From positions 25,615,547 through 25,675,546 of the forward strand of contig NC_087067.1 of the NCBI RefSeq assembly GCF_963678635.1: a stretch of DNA of 60,000 nt, in the 5' to 3' direction. The stretch's first letter is position 1; each line of letters starts with the position of its first letter. Below the pieces are notes generated by a model that did no database searches, was not told the DNA's origin, and worked only from the letters and a program-made list of their open reading frames with translations. The position numbers were made by a program, and so were the translations under genes. Source of the DNA: Symsagittifera roscoffensis. Lineage: Eukaryota; Xenacoelomorpha; Acoela; Convolutidae. This document shows, one piece after another, positions 23,688 through 36,213 of the stretch.

Positions 23688-24125
23688 CACCGCCACTAAT
23701 GACGCCACTAGTAGATAACGGGGCAGAATTAGAAGAAGCCTTGAGCAACATAGTGGGCAGTATAGGAGAACAGAACGAACAGATGTCCTTAAGAAGCAGT
23801 TCACTAGAAACTAGAAAGAGCAGTTCACATTGAAAGAGAAAGTCTACGGGAAGAAATAAACCGCAATAGACAAGAAAATGGTGAGAACGAAAAACGCTTG
23901 AAGGAAAGAACGGACGAGCACATAGCGAAAAACTTGTCGCGAATGACAAGAGAAGCGGAACAGAGAGAGTTACGCTTAAGAGACGACATGGAGAAGTTAA
24001 GAATTCAGCAAGAGCAGTCTCTTGGGACTCTTGACACAAAGATAGATGCGATGATGGAGAGGCGAACTCAGGCTATCATGGATAGATTGGACGGGCTACT
24101 AGGCAGCAAGAGTGGATCAAAATAA
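23591..24125 (+). pseudogene. Element B gag middle part, coiled coil
   Basis: Two frames (23591-23833, then 23898-24125) carry the next part of Gag. The second is charged with heptad-like spacing (EAEQRELRLRDDMEKLRIQ...KIDAMMERRTQAIMDRLDGLL) and matches the C segment EAHEREAR-like/MREIERLL...KLDAILNGG in order. It is likely an oligomerisation coiled coil. The frames are broken by shifts near 23690 and 23835. Confidence 0.6.
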
Positions 24126-24388
24126 GGGGAACCAAACTCAGGAGGTCCCAGCAGGGAGCCGAAGGTGAACTTCAAGGACCATCAAAGGAGAGGACATATG
24201 GATCCACTAGAGGTAGGGGCAGCTCATCAGGCTATGCCACAAGGGATAATAAAACATGGGGCCCGAACAGTAGAGCAAGTTTAACGGGGAACAGACAGGC
24301 CTCTAACGAACGACCAACACAAGGCACACATGCGACTGGGAGAGGTGATTCCGGTAACAGGAGACATGCGAGCCCAGGGAAGAGTCAT

Positions 24389-26371
24389 GTGGGCCAAGGG
24401 GGAAACACTCACGGCGATTCGGATTGCAGGGATGCACCGAATACAGAGCCCTTAACAAGGTGTGATGACACTCAGGCGGGGCACTCGAGAGATGCTACGG
24501 CAATGGCCACAGCCTTTGAACCCCTAAACAGGTCTTCAGAGACATTCCTTACAAGGTTATCCAAAACCAATGAACGCAGTGAGAAGTCCAGAAGAGTCTT
24601 TAAGAAACCAAGATGCTACAAAGACGAATCTGATGGCTGTATTGATACCTGGATAGAGGTAATGAAACTGCATTTCGAGGAAGAGGACTTGTCGGAAAGA
24701 CAAGAATGCAGTGCGCTCACCAGTAACTTGGAAGGGACAGCCCTGAATCGTGTCATGGCCAAGAAGCAATATCAGCTTGACACAGCCGAGAAAATCTTTG
24801 AAATCTTGTTAAACCGTTTTGGATCAGGGGTGCAGGGGCACCAAGCAATGATGCGCGTCGAGAAACGGAGGCAACGAGAAGATGAAACGATAGACAAGTT
24901 TCTAGATGACTTGGAAATGCTGAGAAGACGCAGCCAACCGGATGAATCGAACCGAAGAATGAACCTGGCAGTTGCCTCAAAATTCATCGATGGTGTGAAA
25001 AATGATGAATTTCGAACAATGCTAGCAACGCATTACACACCACTATCAACCAATGCAACAACACCAAAGGAGTTGAGGCTCAAGTCAAAAGAATATCTTT
25101 TGTTGAAACCTCCTTCGAGATCTGGATACTATAAGAAAAATTATGGAAATTTTCACAACGGACCAGCAAACCAAGGGAACAACTGGTACAAACCGAGGGA
25201 TGATATGGACAAGAGACGCTCTTGTGCTAATTGCAGTTCAACGGACCATCATGAGTCAGCATGCCCAATTTACAAACAAGGAATGAAAGCAATAGGCTTT
25301 AACCTCGAGGACGAAGATGCGTCAGAAGTTGACCATGAGGATTTCATGAGAGTAGTAATTGCGAAATTTGGCCCGAGGTGTTTCTTTTGTAACTTGGAAG
25401 GTCATTTTAAATCAAATTGTCCGCAATTCTGGGATGCAGTGGCAGACATCAAGCATCCAAGGCATGAGGAAGCTTTATCAGGAGTGAAAGCCAGCAAGGC
25501 TCGCCTGTTGAGTGAAGCGGAGGCGCGCAGAAAAGAAAAACCGCAGGAGCTGGCGACGACGAAAATGCAAGCGGTAACTGAAGAGACATGTGAACCAGAA
25601 ACAGTGACAGCAGCCGATGACTTCAAGATTGATTACAGGGCAGCCGCGAGGGATGCTCTAAATAGAGTGCAGCAGGAACTGGTGACAAAAGAGATCGAAC
25701 AGAAAGTGAAAATCGAACTGGAAAATGAGAAACTACAGGAGCAACTGAATACCTTCGAAGCAACGGAGGTCGAAGAGACTAAAGCACCAAGCAGTTTGAG
25801 CATGAAACTTAATGTGATCTCCGGTCAGAGGTTCGGCATGGTGCCACAAGGAAGCAAGATACAGTCGATAAATTCAGTGGCTGGACACCAGGTAATCAGA
25901 AATCTGAGTGAACCATCCGAGTTCACTTTGATGCATTTGGACACATATGCAGATTATCTGAGGCAGGTGGAGCCACGCACTGAATCGAGAGCAGTGCGAG
26001 CACTACTGACAACGGGTGGCCCTCGCATAAAGAAACTTCATGGACGCTACGTGGAAGTCCATGGGCCGTATCAAGTGATGCTGAACGTGGATGGAATCAG
26101 TATCTACACTAGGACTTATGTAACAACAGATAGTGACCAAATAGGGCAGATCTACTTGGGAGAGGAGGAACTCAAAGTCCGCAGGATAGGCCATGACGCC
26201 ATGATGGAACAAGATGCAGTACACATTGGGTATGAAGCAGATGTGACCGCACATCTGCTCGACACCAACGGAACAAAAATTGGAGTCACAGGGCTTCTGG
26301 ACACAGGAGCGGTAGTGAGTGTGATGCCAATAAAAACTTGGGAAAGAATGGGCTTACGAGGGAAGATCTAA
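24389..26371 (+). pseudogene. Element B capsid, zinc knuckles and start of protease
   Basis: This 660-codon frame contains a capsid-like region (IDTWIEVMKLHFEEE...LNRFGSGVQGHQAM...IDKFLDDLEML, roughly residues 85-200). Two CCHC knuckles, CX2CX4HX4C, follow at C279-C292 and C331-C344. After a conserved linker comes the retropepsin motif LLDTGAVVSVMP with the catalytic Asp at residue 638. Gag packages RNA and the protease processes the polyprotein. The frame is cut at 26371 just after the protease motif, and the homologous sequence resumes in another frame. Confidence 0.88.
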
Positions 26372-26450
26372 TTCCAACGAATCTCCGACTGGCCGCCACC
26401 AATCGAGGAGCAATTTACGTAGCCGGAAGGACGCCGATAACAGTTCTCCC

Positions 26451-27011
26451 ATGGGAGGACGAGAACTATGGATGAGCTTCCTGGTGGTAGAGAATTTAGA
26501 CGACGCCGACCAATTCATCTTAGGCAGAGATTTTGTCAGGAATTTTGACGTGATTATTGACTTGAACAACGGTCTGATACGGATTAGAAACCCGGACCGA
26601 AAATATGTTAAGAAACCAATTAATAGGATAATAACAGACGAAAACAAGGTACCAATTTTTTTAGACAGAAAAGTAAAACTACAGCCAGGGCAGGCTGTGG
26701 TAGCAATTTTTAGAATGAGAAATTTAAATTCGTTAAGTGATAGTAAACAGGTTTGTTTGGTACCGAATCCAAATAGTCAAAGCTCAGTGATTTTAGGCCG
26801 GAGCTTCTCGGTAACGCGAAACGGACTGTGTGTCAATGTGTTATTGAACACACTGGACACCACGGTTTCAATCCAGCGTGGAAAGAAGCTTGGTTACGCT
26901 TTGCCGATGAGGACCGACTATGAGGAGACACAAAACTTGAAGAAACATAGTGTGAAAGACTGTCGTTATCATGCCAATAAAGGCAAAATTTTAAAGAGGA
27001 TTATGGAATGA
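26451..27011 (+). pseudogene. Element B protease C-terminus and linker to RT
   Basis: A 187-codon frame starting inside the protease fold (LWMSFLVVENL...FILGRDFVRNFDVIID, the flap and dimer end of retropepsins) followed by the conserved spacer to RT. It continues in the same frame past a TGA (27009-27011) into the next fragment, as C shows by an uninterrupted homologous reading. Confidence 0.8.
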
Positions 27012-27026
27012 AAATCTATTCATAAA

Positions 27027-27623
27027 TTGTTTTCAATGAAGTCCGAAACGGATGACGGCTTATCGAGCTGCTCGAATTTTCCGGAACGCCCCTCGTCATA
27101 TGAACTAGAGTCTGACAAACCGGTTTTGCCAGAGATAGAAAACTTAAAAGGGAAAATAGGCGAGGGAGATTTCGAGCTACTAAGGGAGGTTTTAAGTCGG
27201 AACGCGGATGTATTTTCAAGACATAAGGCGGATATCGGTTGCTGTAATTTCGTCGAACACGAAATCGAGTTCGAGGAGGGCGCCGTTCCCCATAGGGAAG
27301 GCGCAAGACGAATGACGCCACATAAATCGGAAGCGTGCCGAGCGAAAATAGAAATGTTGCTCGAATACGACATGATAGAACCCTCAAAATCGCCATGGGC
27401 TTGCGGGGTAGTAATGGTAGTAAGGGGGCAGCTTAGATTTTGTTGCGGCTTTCGCTACTTGAACGCGGTAACGATAAAAGATGCGTACCCGATACCGCGA
27501 ATAGACAAGAGCCTCTCTAAACTTGGTGATGCCAAGTTCTTCACTACGTTGGACTTGGGTTCTGCCTTCTGGCAGGTCCCGCTGCGGAAGAAGGATAGAG
27601 AAAAAACCGGATTCGCGTGTTAG
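27027..27623 (+). pseudogene. Element B reverse transcriptase, N-terminal half
   Basis: Contains the Ty3-type RT motifs GARRMTPHKSEACR, EPSKSPWACGVVM, FRYLNAVTIKDAYPIPRID and FTTLDLGSAFWQ (catalytic Asp of motif A). It ends at a TAG where C has a Glu codon. Soon after, at about 27645, the codons for the invariant PFGLCN phrase are deleted, shifting the frame. The RT is therefore dead in this copy. Confidence 0.88.
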
Positions 27624-27649
27624 TTGGCGTTGTACCAGTGGAAGAGGAT

Positions 27650-29229
27650 GCAACGCAACGGCCACTTTTCAAAGACTGATGGCTCAAGCTTTGACTGGAG
27701 TGACAAAGAAGTACGGGAACCTTGTGATGTGTTATGTGGATGACGTAGTCATAGCAACACCGACCCTGGAAGACCACATTGATCGGCTCGATGAGGTCTT
27801 TGGATGTATGAAAAGAGCAGGCTTGAAGTGCAAACCATCGAAATGTGAAAGCCTTAGGGATTCAATCAAGTACCTGGAAAGAATGGTGGACATGCATGGT
27901 GTGAGGCCGGACCCAGAAGCAGTACAAGCAGTGTTGACATGGAAGGCTCCCAGAACGGACACACAGCTCCTGAGCTTCCTAGGGTTTGCTAACTACTACC
28001 GTGAGTTCATAAAAGGATATGCCAACAAGGTGTATCCGATGCAGAAGCTGATGCGCAACAAAGGGAAAAAGTTCGAATGGAACGATGAAGCACAAGTTGC
28101 CTTCGAGAACATAAAGCGGGAACTGCGCGAAGCGCCAGTGCTTGGCATGCCTACAGAAAAGTGCATGTATGTGTTCGACACAGACGCATCGGTAGTAGCC
28201 ATCTCAGGAATAATGCATCAGGAGCAAGAATGGAATGGAAGAACGGTTCTCCGTCCCATTGCATACGGCAGCAAGGTCTTGAGTGACACTGAGATGAAAT
28301 ATGGTGCACCAAAAGCAGAAATGCTTGCAGTAGTCACATTTGTGGAAAAATACCGCGCCTACTTGGGGAGCGCTCCCCCTAAGTTAGGCGTAGACAACAG
28401 AGCGTTATCCTGGTTGAAGACCTATTCGATGGATCAGAGTTATATTGGTAGATGGATAGTAAGATTGGATGGCTACCACATGCTAATCGAGCACAAGATG
28501 CGTGATAAACACCAGAATGCTGACAGCCTCAGCAGGAAAACTGAGTTCTATGAAAGATTGGAACAGAAGCAAGCCAATCAGGCAGAAATAAAGGAAGGAT
28601 TTTCGTTTCTGGACAAAGAAACTTATGAAGCGCTTCCCTTAACGAGATGGTTGGACAAGTCTGGACATCCAATTCCAGGACACCCTGAGTTACCTGTAGA
28701 GAAGGCAGCCGAGATAAAGATCCTATCCAAGGAGTACCCGGTCCCCTTGGATCTGTTGCTACGCTCAAACCTGGTCCAGCAAGAACTCTCTCGCATGAAC
28801 ATAAACAGCCTCTCATTATTGGATAAAACGGTGCAGGTCACACCGCAAGTGATGCGGACGTTGGCTGGATTGTTAGAAAGAGAAGTCACCAGAGATGTCC
28901 CCGAATGGACATCAGCAGTGGCATCACTAACAGTCAGGGAGAAAGTGAAGATCATGCCGTCCAGACGACAACACGGAGAGAACGAGAGGGATTGTAGGAC
29001 AATAGTTCAGCAACTAGTATCCTCAATACCACACGAGGTCTTAACCAGTACCTCTTACGGACGGAAAGAACAGGGGAGCAATACGCGAAGGAAAACCGTT
29101 ACCTTTGTGGACCAGGATAGAGAAGGTGAAAAAGTAGAAAGAAACCTAGTGCAAGATTGTTTGTCCGGGGAGACGAACGATGAGAAGAGCCAGCGAGTAC
29201 AAGGTCAACACCCGGGACAAGGAAATTAG
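27650..29229 (+). pseudogene. Element B RT C-terminal half, RNase H and linker
   Basis: Open from about 27650 to TAG 29227-29229. It contains ATFQRLMAQAL, the RT active site YVDD (27733-27744), the thumb/connection GFANYYREFIKGYA, and an RNase H with DTDAS, KAEMLAVVTF and VDNRALSWL. After RNase H comes a linker of about 250 residues with LDKSGHPIPGHPELP, present in C. The reading continues in the same frame beyond the TAG into the integrase. Confidence 0.88.
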
Positions 29230-29247
29230 TCCGGGGAGTTCGGATGG

Positions 29248-30903
29248 ATGCGAAGAAGGCACAGATATGATCTGGAGGAAGGCGCACACTCCATCACAAC
29301 CTCCTCAACAGATGACGACTCCCGAAACTCAGGAATTGACACCTACTCAGACAGGAACTCGAGCTCGGGATCAGAACTGTCCGAACTAGCGATCCACACA
29401 CTACTAGTGGAAACTCGTGCAAGGGATCTGGAAAGGGAGATGTACCAGGACCCTGATAGTGATCGCTACCTCATATCAAGTGAGAAGGTCTTTGACAACG
29501 CAGCGGATGATTTGGAAACAATAGCGGTATCGAAACGTTCGATAAGTCTGTTGCCACAAAAAGAGGTAGTCAGGACTGATCTGCAGCCGTTCAAGCAAGA
29601 AACACAGCGTTTTGCAAGGATTTGGCGCGTTAAGATGGAAGAAGACACACACCAGCCCAATGAGCTGAATAGTCAGATGAGGGTCATGAAGACGTACTTG
29701 AAGGCGAGATACAGACTCTCGGATCTTCTAAGGGCGCAGAGAAATGACCGCATGACAAGCAACCTGAAAAGGTGAATCGAGAATGGTTCTCCGGATAAAG
29801 GAGACCTCGAGGAAGACAGTTACCGTATCCTGAGACAGTATTTTATGCAGAAAGAGGGAAGGTTATACTTGAATAAGGACGGGATCGTGGCTTGCAAGAG
29901 AAGAGATGAGGACAAAGTCCTATACAAGTATAACGCGATAGTGTTGCCGCAACTCTATCAGACAGAACTCTTGTTTGGGTCGCATGATCAGATGGGCCAT
30001 CAAGGGATCGAAAAAGGGTATCAGAGGATCCTGAAGCGCTTTGAGTGGCCTGGAATGAAAAAGGCATGCGAGAAGTGGGTAACAGCAGCATTTCTGTCAT
30101 GCCAGCAGGTCAAGGATCCAAGGAAATTGCGATTTCCTTTACAATCGATCGATCCGTCTGAATTCAACGAGGTGGTGCAGATAGATCACCAAAAGATATG
30201 CATGACAGACAGTGGTTATAATCAGGTATTGGTCATGATAGATCATTTCACAAAATACGCAGAGGCCGTGCTCTGCATAACTGCCTCGGCGGAAGAGACA
30301 TGCGACCATCTGATCAATACGTGGACAGCGAGACATGGTTGTCCGATGACGTTTCAATCGGATAATGGAACAGCTTTCGTAGGAGAGCTTACGAAAGAGC
30401 TTATGAGACGCTCACAGGTTGCTCAGGCTCACTCCACGACATACCATCCACAGACAAATGGCTTAGTGGAAAGGCAGAATAGGACGTTAGTGTCGATGCT
30501 GAGAGTATATTGTTCCAGGTACATGACCGATTGGGACAGATACCTTCCACAGGTGATGGGAGCGTATAATAGCACGCAACACTCCACCACTGGGGTTAGT
30601 CCACACATGATGCTAACTGGACACGAGAAGTCTTTACCCTTAACCTTTTTCTACCCAGAGTATGAGGGAAAGAAAACGTCTCCACAGGTCTACGTGATGG
30701 ATGTGATCAGACGTCAACAGGAGTTGAACGATTTGTGTAGACGAAATACTCAGCAAGCACAGGCAAGGCAGAGGAAAAAATTCGACAAGAAAGCAGCTGA
30801 CGCGAAAGCTTACTCGGTGGGAGACTACGTATGGGTATTTCAGAACGTTATACCACCGAAAGGAACGAAAAAGCTCCTAAAAAGTGGAGGGGACCCTTCA
30901 TGA
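29248..30903 (+). pseudogene. Element B integrase
   Basis: One frame with a TGA at 29773-29775 where C has TGG. It contains the N-terminal HHCC zinc module (HDQMGHQG...FLSCQQVKD) and the catalytic core with IDHQK, SDNGTAFVG and LVERQNRTLVSML, the D,D,E residues. The HSTTGVSPHMMLTGHE phrase is typical of the Ty3 class. It inserts cDNA into the host genome. A frameshift near 30890 separates it from the GPY/F-like module. Confidence 0.88.
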
Positions 30904-31780
30904 TTACGGAAGTGCACCAAGAGGGACGCTTTTATAGACTGGCCGAGCCGCTCATTACGAAAACATTAAGCCACACAATCCATCGACAGAAGACTGGTTA
31001 TACCTGCAGACATGGAAGAAGGGGATTATCTAGTGATGGACCCTGCTTGTGAGGTCAACGAGAAGGGCACGAGGGAGAAGAACGATGGAAACGAAGTCGT
31101 GGAAGAAGGAACGAATACACCGCTGGACCTGGATCCAAACGAGGTGATCCTGGCAAGACCCTGAACAAGGGGAGGTTCCTAAGAACTTGGAACCGGGTCT
31201 TCCGTTCACGATACAGACTCTTCAGAATGACGGGACAAGACCCAGAAAGAAATATAACCCTTACGGCGACGACTTTGTAGTGGATGGGATAGATCTGAAA
31301 AAGGTAGTGGAAGAAGTAGTGGGTCTAGAAGAAATAACTGTATCACGAGACATTGACATAGTCGATGATCACGACGATGGGTGGGTTGACGACCGGTCGA
31401 AACCCGAGGTAGAATTCGACGACGAGCAACAGCAGTCATATGAACAAGACTTGACGAACCTGCGTGTCTTAGAATGGCTGAACGAAATGACGTCGGACCC
31501 AGAGGAGACCAGTGTCACGATTCAAGAAGTAGATCGTGAAAGCATAAAATACATGAAGACCGAGCGAGATGATCCTTCCTGGGCTGTCCAGGAAGGGCGA
31601 CTACTCATTCCGGCTTCCAATCTCAATTTGAGACCCGGTAAGCGATCGACGGGGACGTCGATGGATATTTTTGTCCGGGGAGTGGGGGTAGGACTTACCC
31701 ACACTGAAAACTTGATAAAAAAAATTAAGAATAGTAAGAGAGACAGGAGACTTAGAAGCAGAAACAGGCGAAGAACCTAA
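30831..31780 (+). pseudogene. Element B GPY/F-like module and linker
   Basis: Three frames are needed: KKWRGPFMITEVHQEGRFYRL (about 30880-30945, the GPY/F module that ends many Ty3 integrases), a short stretch to about 31150, and 31187-31780 with the acidic linker (YNPYGDDFVVDGIDL, DDRSKPEVEF) leading to MDIFVRGVGVGLTHT. The last frame breaks in an A-run near 31725, and the macrodomain-like part continues in the next frame. Confidence 0.75.
31651..31695 (+). promoter_or_regulatory. 45-nt block identical to C; purine tract resembling a central PPT
   Basis: From GGGGACGTCG to GTAGGACT every base equals C 54872-54916, while the codons around it differ often. It holds a T-run, then GTCCGGGGAGTGGGGG. 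The same GTCCGGGGAG (40263-40272) lies 2 nt before the 3' LTR of B. It probably has a nucleic-acid-level role in addition to coding. Confidence 0.6.
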
Positions 31781-32291
31781 GAAACCTGACATAGGGAGGG
31801 TACTTGAGTCATATTTTAACTTACCAAATGAATATTCAAGTAAGATAAAACTAATAGACAGTGATTTCATAATCACAGATAGAACATGTGCGATAGCAAT
31901 CACAGCAGACATGAGTTTTAGGACAGCGTTAGCGGCAGATTTTAAGAGAGAATATAAAAACATAGAGTTCCTATGGAAGCAAAGACCAGGAGTAGGGGGC
32001 GTAGTGGCCTTACCTCCGGCGGCGTCACAGATACCGGGAAAATACCTATGCTTCTTGGTGACGAGGGCGACGGAGAAGCAGCACGTGGACCCAGAGATTC
32101 TAGTATTGTCCTTGACGAGGTTGAGAGACTTCCTCGTGGAAATGAACGTGAAGGAGCTCTCGCGTCCAGTGTATGATCCAAACAGAGGACGACTGCATCC
32201 TCGGGAATTGTACGCGCTTGTACACGTGATATTCTCTGATACTAATATACAAGTATATTTACATAAGAAATATTACTTAAGTATAGGCTGA
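31735..32291 (+). pseudogene. Element B macrodomain-like C-terminus of Pol
   Basis: The reading from about 31735 is open to TGA 32291. It begins GEEPKKPDIGRVLESYF and contains AIAITADMSFRTA, PGKYLCFLVTRAT, LTRLRDFLVEMNV, PVYDPNRGRLHP and ALVHVIFSDTNIQVYLH. The order of strands and helices and the phrases around LVT and the last strand resemble macrodomains of the TARG1/ALC1 type, which bind or remove ADP-ribose. Here LVTR replaces the LVTK of C, so the Lys used by TARG1 is not kept. The assignment rests on pattern only. Confidence 0.6.
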
Positions 32292-32502
32292 GTGACGTGC
32301 GAGAGGGTGTTAGGCTAAGGACTAAGTTGTATGTAATATGCGTTATATTATGTTATGTTATGTGTCAGGTTATTAAGATCATGGGTAAGTAGGGGTTAGT
32401 GACCATGAACAACTGAATGACGATCTTAGGAATAGATCCAAAGTTTGGACTGTCCAATCTTAGGTCGAATTAAAAATTTTAGAGACCAATTAGAATACAG
32501 CC
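32292..32502 (+). other. Intergenic region between ORF1 and ORF2 of B
   Basis: Non-coding, with TTATGTTATG repeats. It is much shorter than in C (which has 483 nt plus about 600 nt of ORF2 N-terminal coding), so B seems to have lost the ORF2 start region here. Confidence 0.6.
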
Positions 32503-33210
32503 GTGGAAAGAGCGATACCTGCAAGGAGTATTCTTCGTGGGCAGTCCCCGATGGAGCTCTTGACGCCTCGAGAGATGAGTCAGACGACGGAAACGAGACT
32601 CCCGACAGCAACAGGTCGAGTGATAATCCCGGACCCTAGTGACACCTTGGGTGACCTAGTCGTGGAACAAACTGTGAGGAAGCTGACAGAGACAGCCGGA
32701 CGACTAGTCGCCAAAAAGAATGCGCCAGGTTCCGGGGTGACTGCACCCTATGGAACGATCGACGACACGGGCAGAGTACGACTCTCCCAGACCGTGATCA
32801 GACAAGGAGTTAGCGACACGACGCCACCAATGGGGAGCTCTAAGGCCCCAGAGAGAAGAATACAGAAGATGCCAGCGAAGAAAGTGTCTCGAGTAATAGA
32901 CGTACAAAAGAATAATCAGTTGAGATATAACTTCACGGGAATCCCGGAGACAGATCCGAGAGCTTGCTTCAATCGAGCGACCTGGAACCCGGCAGTAAAC
33001 CTGCAGCAACCGCCACTGGGGACATCACATCTGATACTGGGAGACAGCTTAGTCAGAGTACTCTCGAATTTGAGGACCTCTTGGGTCACCACGGTGATGG
33101 CCTTCGGAGGCGCGACGATAGCCCAGTTATATCGGATGTGGATATCGGATGGTGGAACTAAAGAATCCAGGGAAGATCCCCAATGTGATGATCCTGGTTG
33201 GAACGAATAA
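32503..33210 (+). pseudogene. Element B ORF2: linker and first half of SGNH domain
   Basis: A 236-codon frame. IIPDPSDT matches TIPDPSDT in C (56791 onward), so the first 270 or so residues of C ORF2 are missing here. The frame reaches SGNH block I, LILGDSLVR (Ser codon 33046-33048), and block II FGGAT, then shifts frame near 33150. The last 20 residues are out of frame. SGNH enzymes are hydrolases acting on esters of lipids or sugars. Confidence 0.75.
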
Positions 33211-34306
33211 CATCTCGAGAGGTTCGGATGAGCAGGAAGCACTATGGGAATCAATGATGGTGTGCTTGTTTACTACTCTCTGGCAGAAATTCAACTGCGC
33301 GGTACTGACCGTTTGCACTGTGCCAATGAATACAAGGAGCTTGACAGCAGCAGGGAGAAGGCACAACGAAGGAGTGGGCAGGTGGAATAATATCTTGAGG
33401 AATCTTGCAAGTCGGAATGCCGGAAGAATGATCCTCATGGACATCGAACATGAGTTGAGAGCTATGGATCAGGCCAGACTGACCACGGACGGCATCCACT
33501 TCGATAGTATAGAAGGACAGGCTTGGTTGAATCGAGTCTTCCAAGAGCGGTTGGATGAGTTGGAAGAAGAACTCCTTGACACAGAAGTGCTAAAGGAGGA
33601 AGGAACATCGAATGACACGGTGATTACCACCTTTGTGCCTCCTAGCCTGGAAACACGCTTGGGGACGGTCCCGGCCGTCACCAACTACAGACAGCAGAGC
33701 TCCAGCGAACCAGGTCAAAGGAGAGACGTTCAAGATCGATTGGGAGAAGCACCGGTGAGGAGGACCATTCATCCTAGGAGAAGACTAGGGCCTGTCAACC
33801 CAATGGAAGAGGCAACTAGCACGTCTAGATCAGACACGACATCGGAGACGACAAGTACCAGTCGAGAGGAGAGACGCCCGGTTAGAGGCTCGTTGATGTG
33901 GTCCAGGCCCATACCATCTCCCTGGCATGTGTACAAGGACGAACTAATGAAGCTGGATCTCCAGAGGGTGAGCTTCATCGAGGATGCCAGGAGGATGCTG
34001 AATGGAGCGAGGCTATCCGTCAGTAGACTGTACTCGATAACAGGCGTAGACTGGTTGATAGCCGCTGGCATAAACTTCAGCTCCACGACGGCCTTGAGAT
34101 TTGCTGACCTAGAGGGACTGCCCTCTAACAACACAATGGGACCAGTGAACGCCCGATCGTTACAAGACGTGAAACTATATCACGACAAAGGGACTCGAGA
34201 AGAGAGACCGGGAAGATTTCTGACAACGAGGGCGCCGATTGGACAACATGTGAAGATGTTCAGGCAAGTGGCGAAACCCATGAGTCATGTGAAAGAAAGA
34301 ACATAA
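33149..34306 (+). pseudogene. Element B ORF2: second half of SGNH domain and linker
   Basis: Continues the SGNH fold with block III VGTNN and block V TTDGIHFD (Asp and His), so all four catalytic blocks survive in B although split by a frameshift. A Ser/Thr/Arg-rich linker follows, then a conserved segment (WHVYKDELMKLDLQ, VSRLYSITGVDWLIA, ALRFADLEGLPSNNT) also present in C. The TAA at 34304-34306 is inside the homologous reading, which continues in the same frame. Confidence 0.78.
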
Positions 34307-34486
34307 CCGAAACAAGTGAGTCAAGATGGTGATGTCCAAAGGTACGGCGGATTGAAAGCGATAAAGAAAGATGAGACCATCTTTGTCGCGTACGACAAAG
34401 CAGAAATTAGGAAGGCCAAGATTATGATAGTAGCGAATTCAGAGTTCGTGTACACTTCCAAGTCTCTGTTTTGACCGGATGTCATA

Positions 34487-36193
34487 ATGTTGCCAGCGGT
34501 CGATCTGGACCTACTGCAAGCCGTATCTCTGGCTATAGGGGTACAAAGACAGACGGACATGAGCCCAATCACGATCGTGTTTGCTGGCATGAATGACCCT
34601 TTACACAGTAGAGGTTTTCTGAGCAGACTCAGAGATCCTACAACGGCAGAAAATGCTGTGTGGCCAGCAATAAAGGATATCCTTGAATCAATGGGTGAAG
34701 TGGTGGATGCGACGAAGGAGGGGTCGTTCACCAAGGTGACACCGGGAGTAGTGTTCGCGCTGTCTCCGGGGTATGCATGTCTCCCGGATGGATTGAAATT
34801 CGTGTATGCGATCGTGACCTTGATTTCGGAAGGGAAATATGATGTGATCATATCAGCCCCAAATCGCATGATAGAGATGGAGAATCTGAGACCACTCAGG
34901 GCTGAACTACCTGCGGTGTGGTCAGATATCTCGAACGCGATGAGAGGATTCAAGGACCATGCGCTGCACATGTTAGTGTTGGATGAGGTGCTGGGACTGG
35001 AACTGTCCAATTTCAGTCGACAGCTCAAACTTAAACCGGGAATAGACGACGACCATCGAGTGGTCATAGCAATGTCGAACGACTTATGGTTCCGAGCAAT
35101 GGAAGTAACAGGTGAAAAAGCGAGAAGGAAGAATTCACAGGAGACAAGAGCTCATTTGGAGGCGATGGTTAGGACCAAACCGGATGCCAACCAGTGGTTA
35201 CATCTAAATCCTCGAGTAGCGGCATTGGGTGCAGATGCTTTTGAGCAAGGCACCATAATGATTAAGAAAATCCACGCCTACTTGATGAAGGAGGTGAACC
35301 TAGCGGAATATGCTGAAGAAAAGACAGCTGAGTTTGTGAATAGAATGTGCCAGATTACCTTTGAAACCTTCTGGACCCAGGAAGTGAAGGGGGAAGAAGG
35401 TTTTGAACGAACAGATAGCATGCTGGAAGGGTTGGGAGCCGGATGGACCGCGTCCTTCTTGGCGAAAGTTTACCCGAAAGTTTCTCATTACTTGATAAAG
35501 TAATTCCTCCAAGCAGTAGTGGAAGTATCGATTGTGGAGCTACTAGCCTTGTTCGTGACGTTTGGAGCGGAGAGTTTCGTGAAAGGACCGGCGGTACCGC
35601 TCACCGAAGGAGTTCAGAACCTGCGGTTAGATGGTCTTCTAACGTTGATTGCGATTACCCACGGAAACTTGGGAGTATTAATGAAGCTGACACGTTGTCC
35701 AGAGCAGATGAGAGAGAAGGTGAGAAAATTGGACATGAAGAAAGCCACGAACTCGTGGAATAAGATAAGAGACCTGAGACACACTCTTATCCAATATCTC
35801 TTACAGCAAAACCGCTTCGGAACGGGAGAAGATGAGACTATCGAGAGAGAAGAAGATGTGAGATGACATGTTGGGGGCATGCCCCTAATAACCAATCTGA
35901 GCTTGGCTATGAGGACCGATCCCTTAGCGTTGATCAGAGGAGCCACGGAGTTTGTGAAAGTGATCTATGGACCAGCAGTCACATTTGCGTTCCCTGATGT
36001 CAAGGTGGAGGCGTATAGGAGGTCGGTGCTGCACCTGAACTTCATATCAGCAGTGGACGGTAGTGCGCTGAACTGGTGTGAGCAGCACGTGTTGCGGGAG
36101 CTCATGAGTGAAGATCTGTTGTTTGCGAAGATATCAGAGCCAGAAATGACGGTCATCAATTTTGACGATCACTTCCGTGATCGCATGGGATAG
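34487..36193 (+). pseudogene. Element B ORF2: SGNH-like second domain and helical region
   Basis: The frame is the same as the previous fragment and is interrupted by TGA 34472-34474 (TGG in C), TAA 35501-35503, TGA 35864-35866 and TAG 36191-36193. ITIVFAGMNDPLHS looks like a second SGNH block III, and the preceding IMIVANSEFVYTS sits where a block I would be, without the nucleophile context. LVLDEVLGLELS, NDLWFRAM and the THGNL region are conserved in A and C. It ends with IYGPAVTFAFPD. Apart from the possible degenerate hydrolase fold, no function can be given. Confidence 0.65.
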
Positions 36194-36213
36194 TAGAGAG
36201 ATGACACATCGAG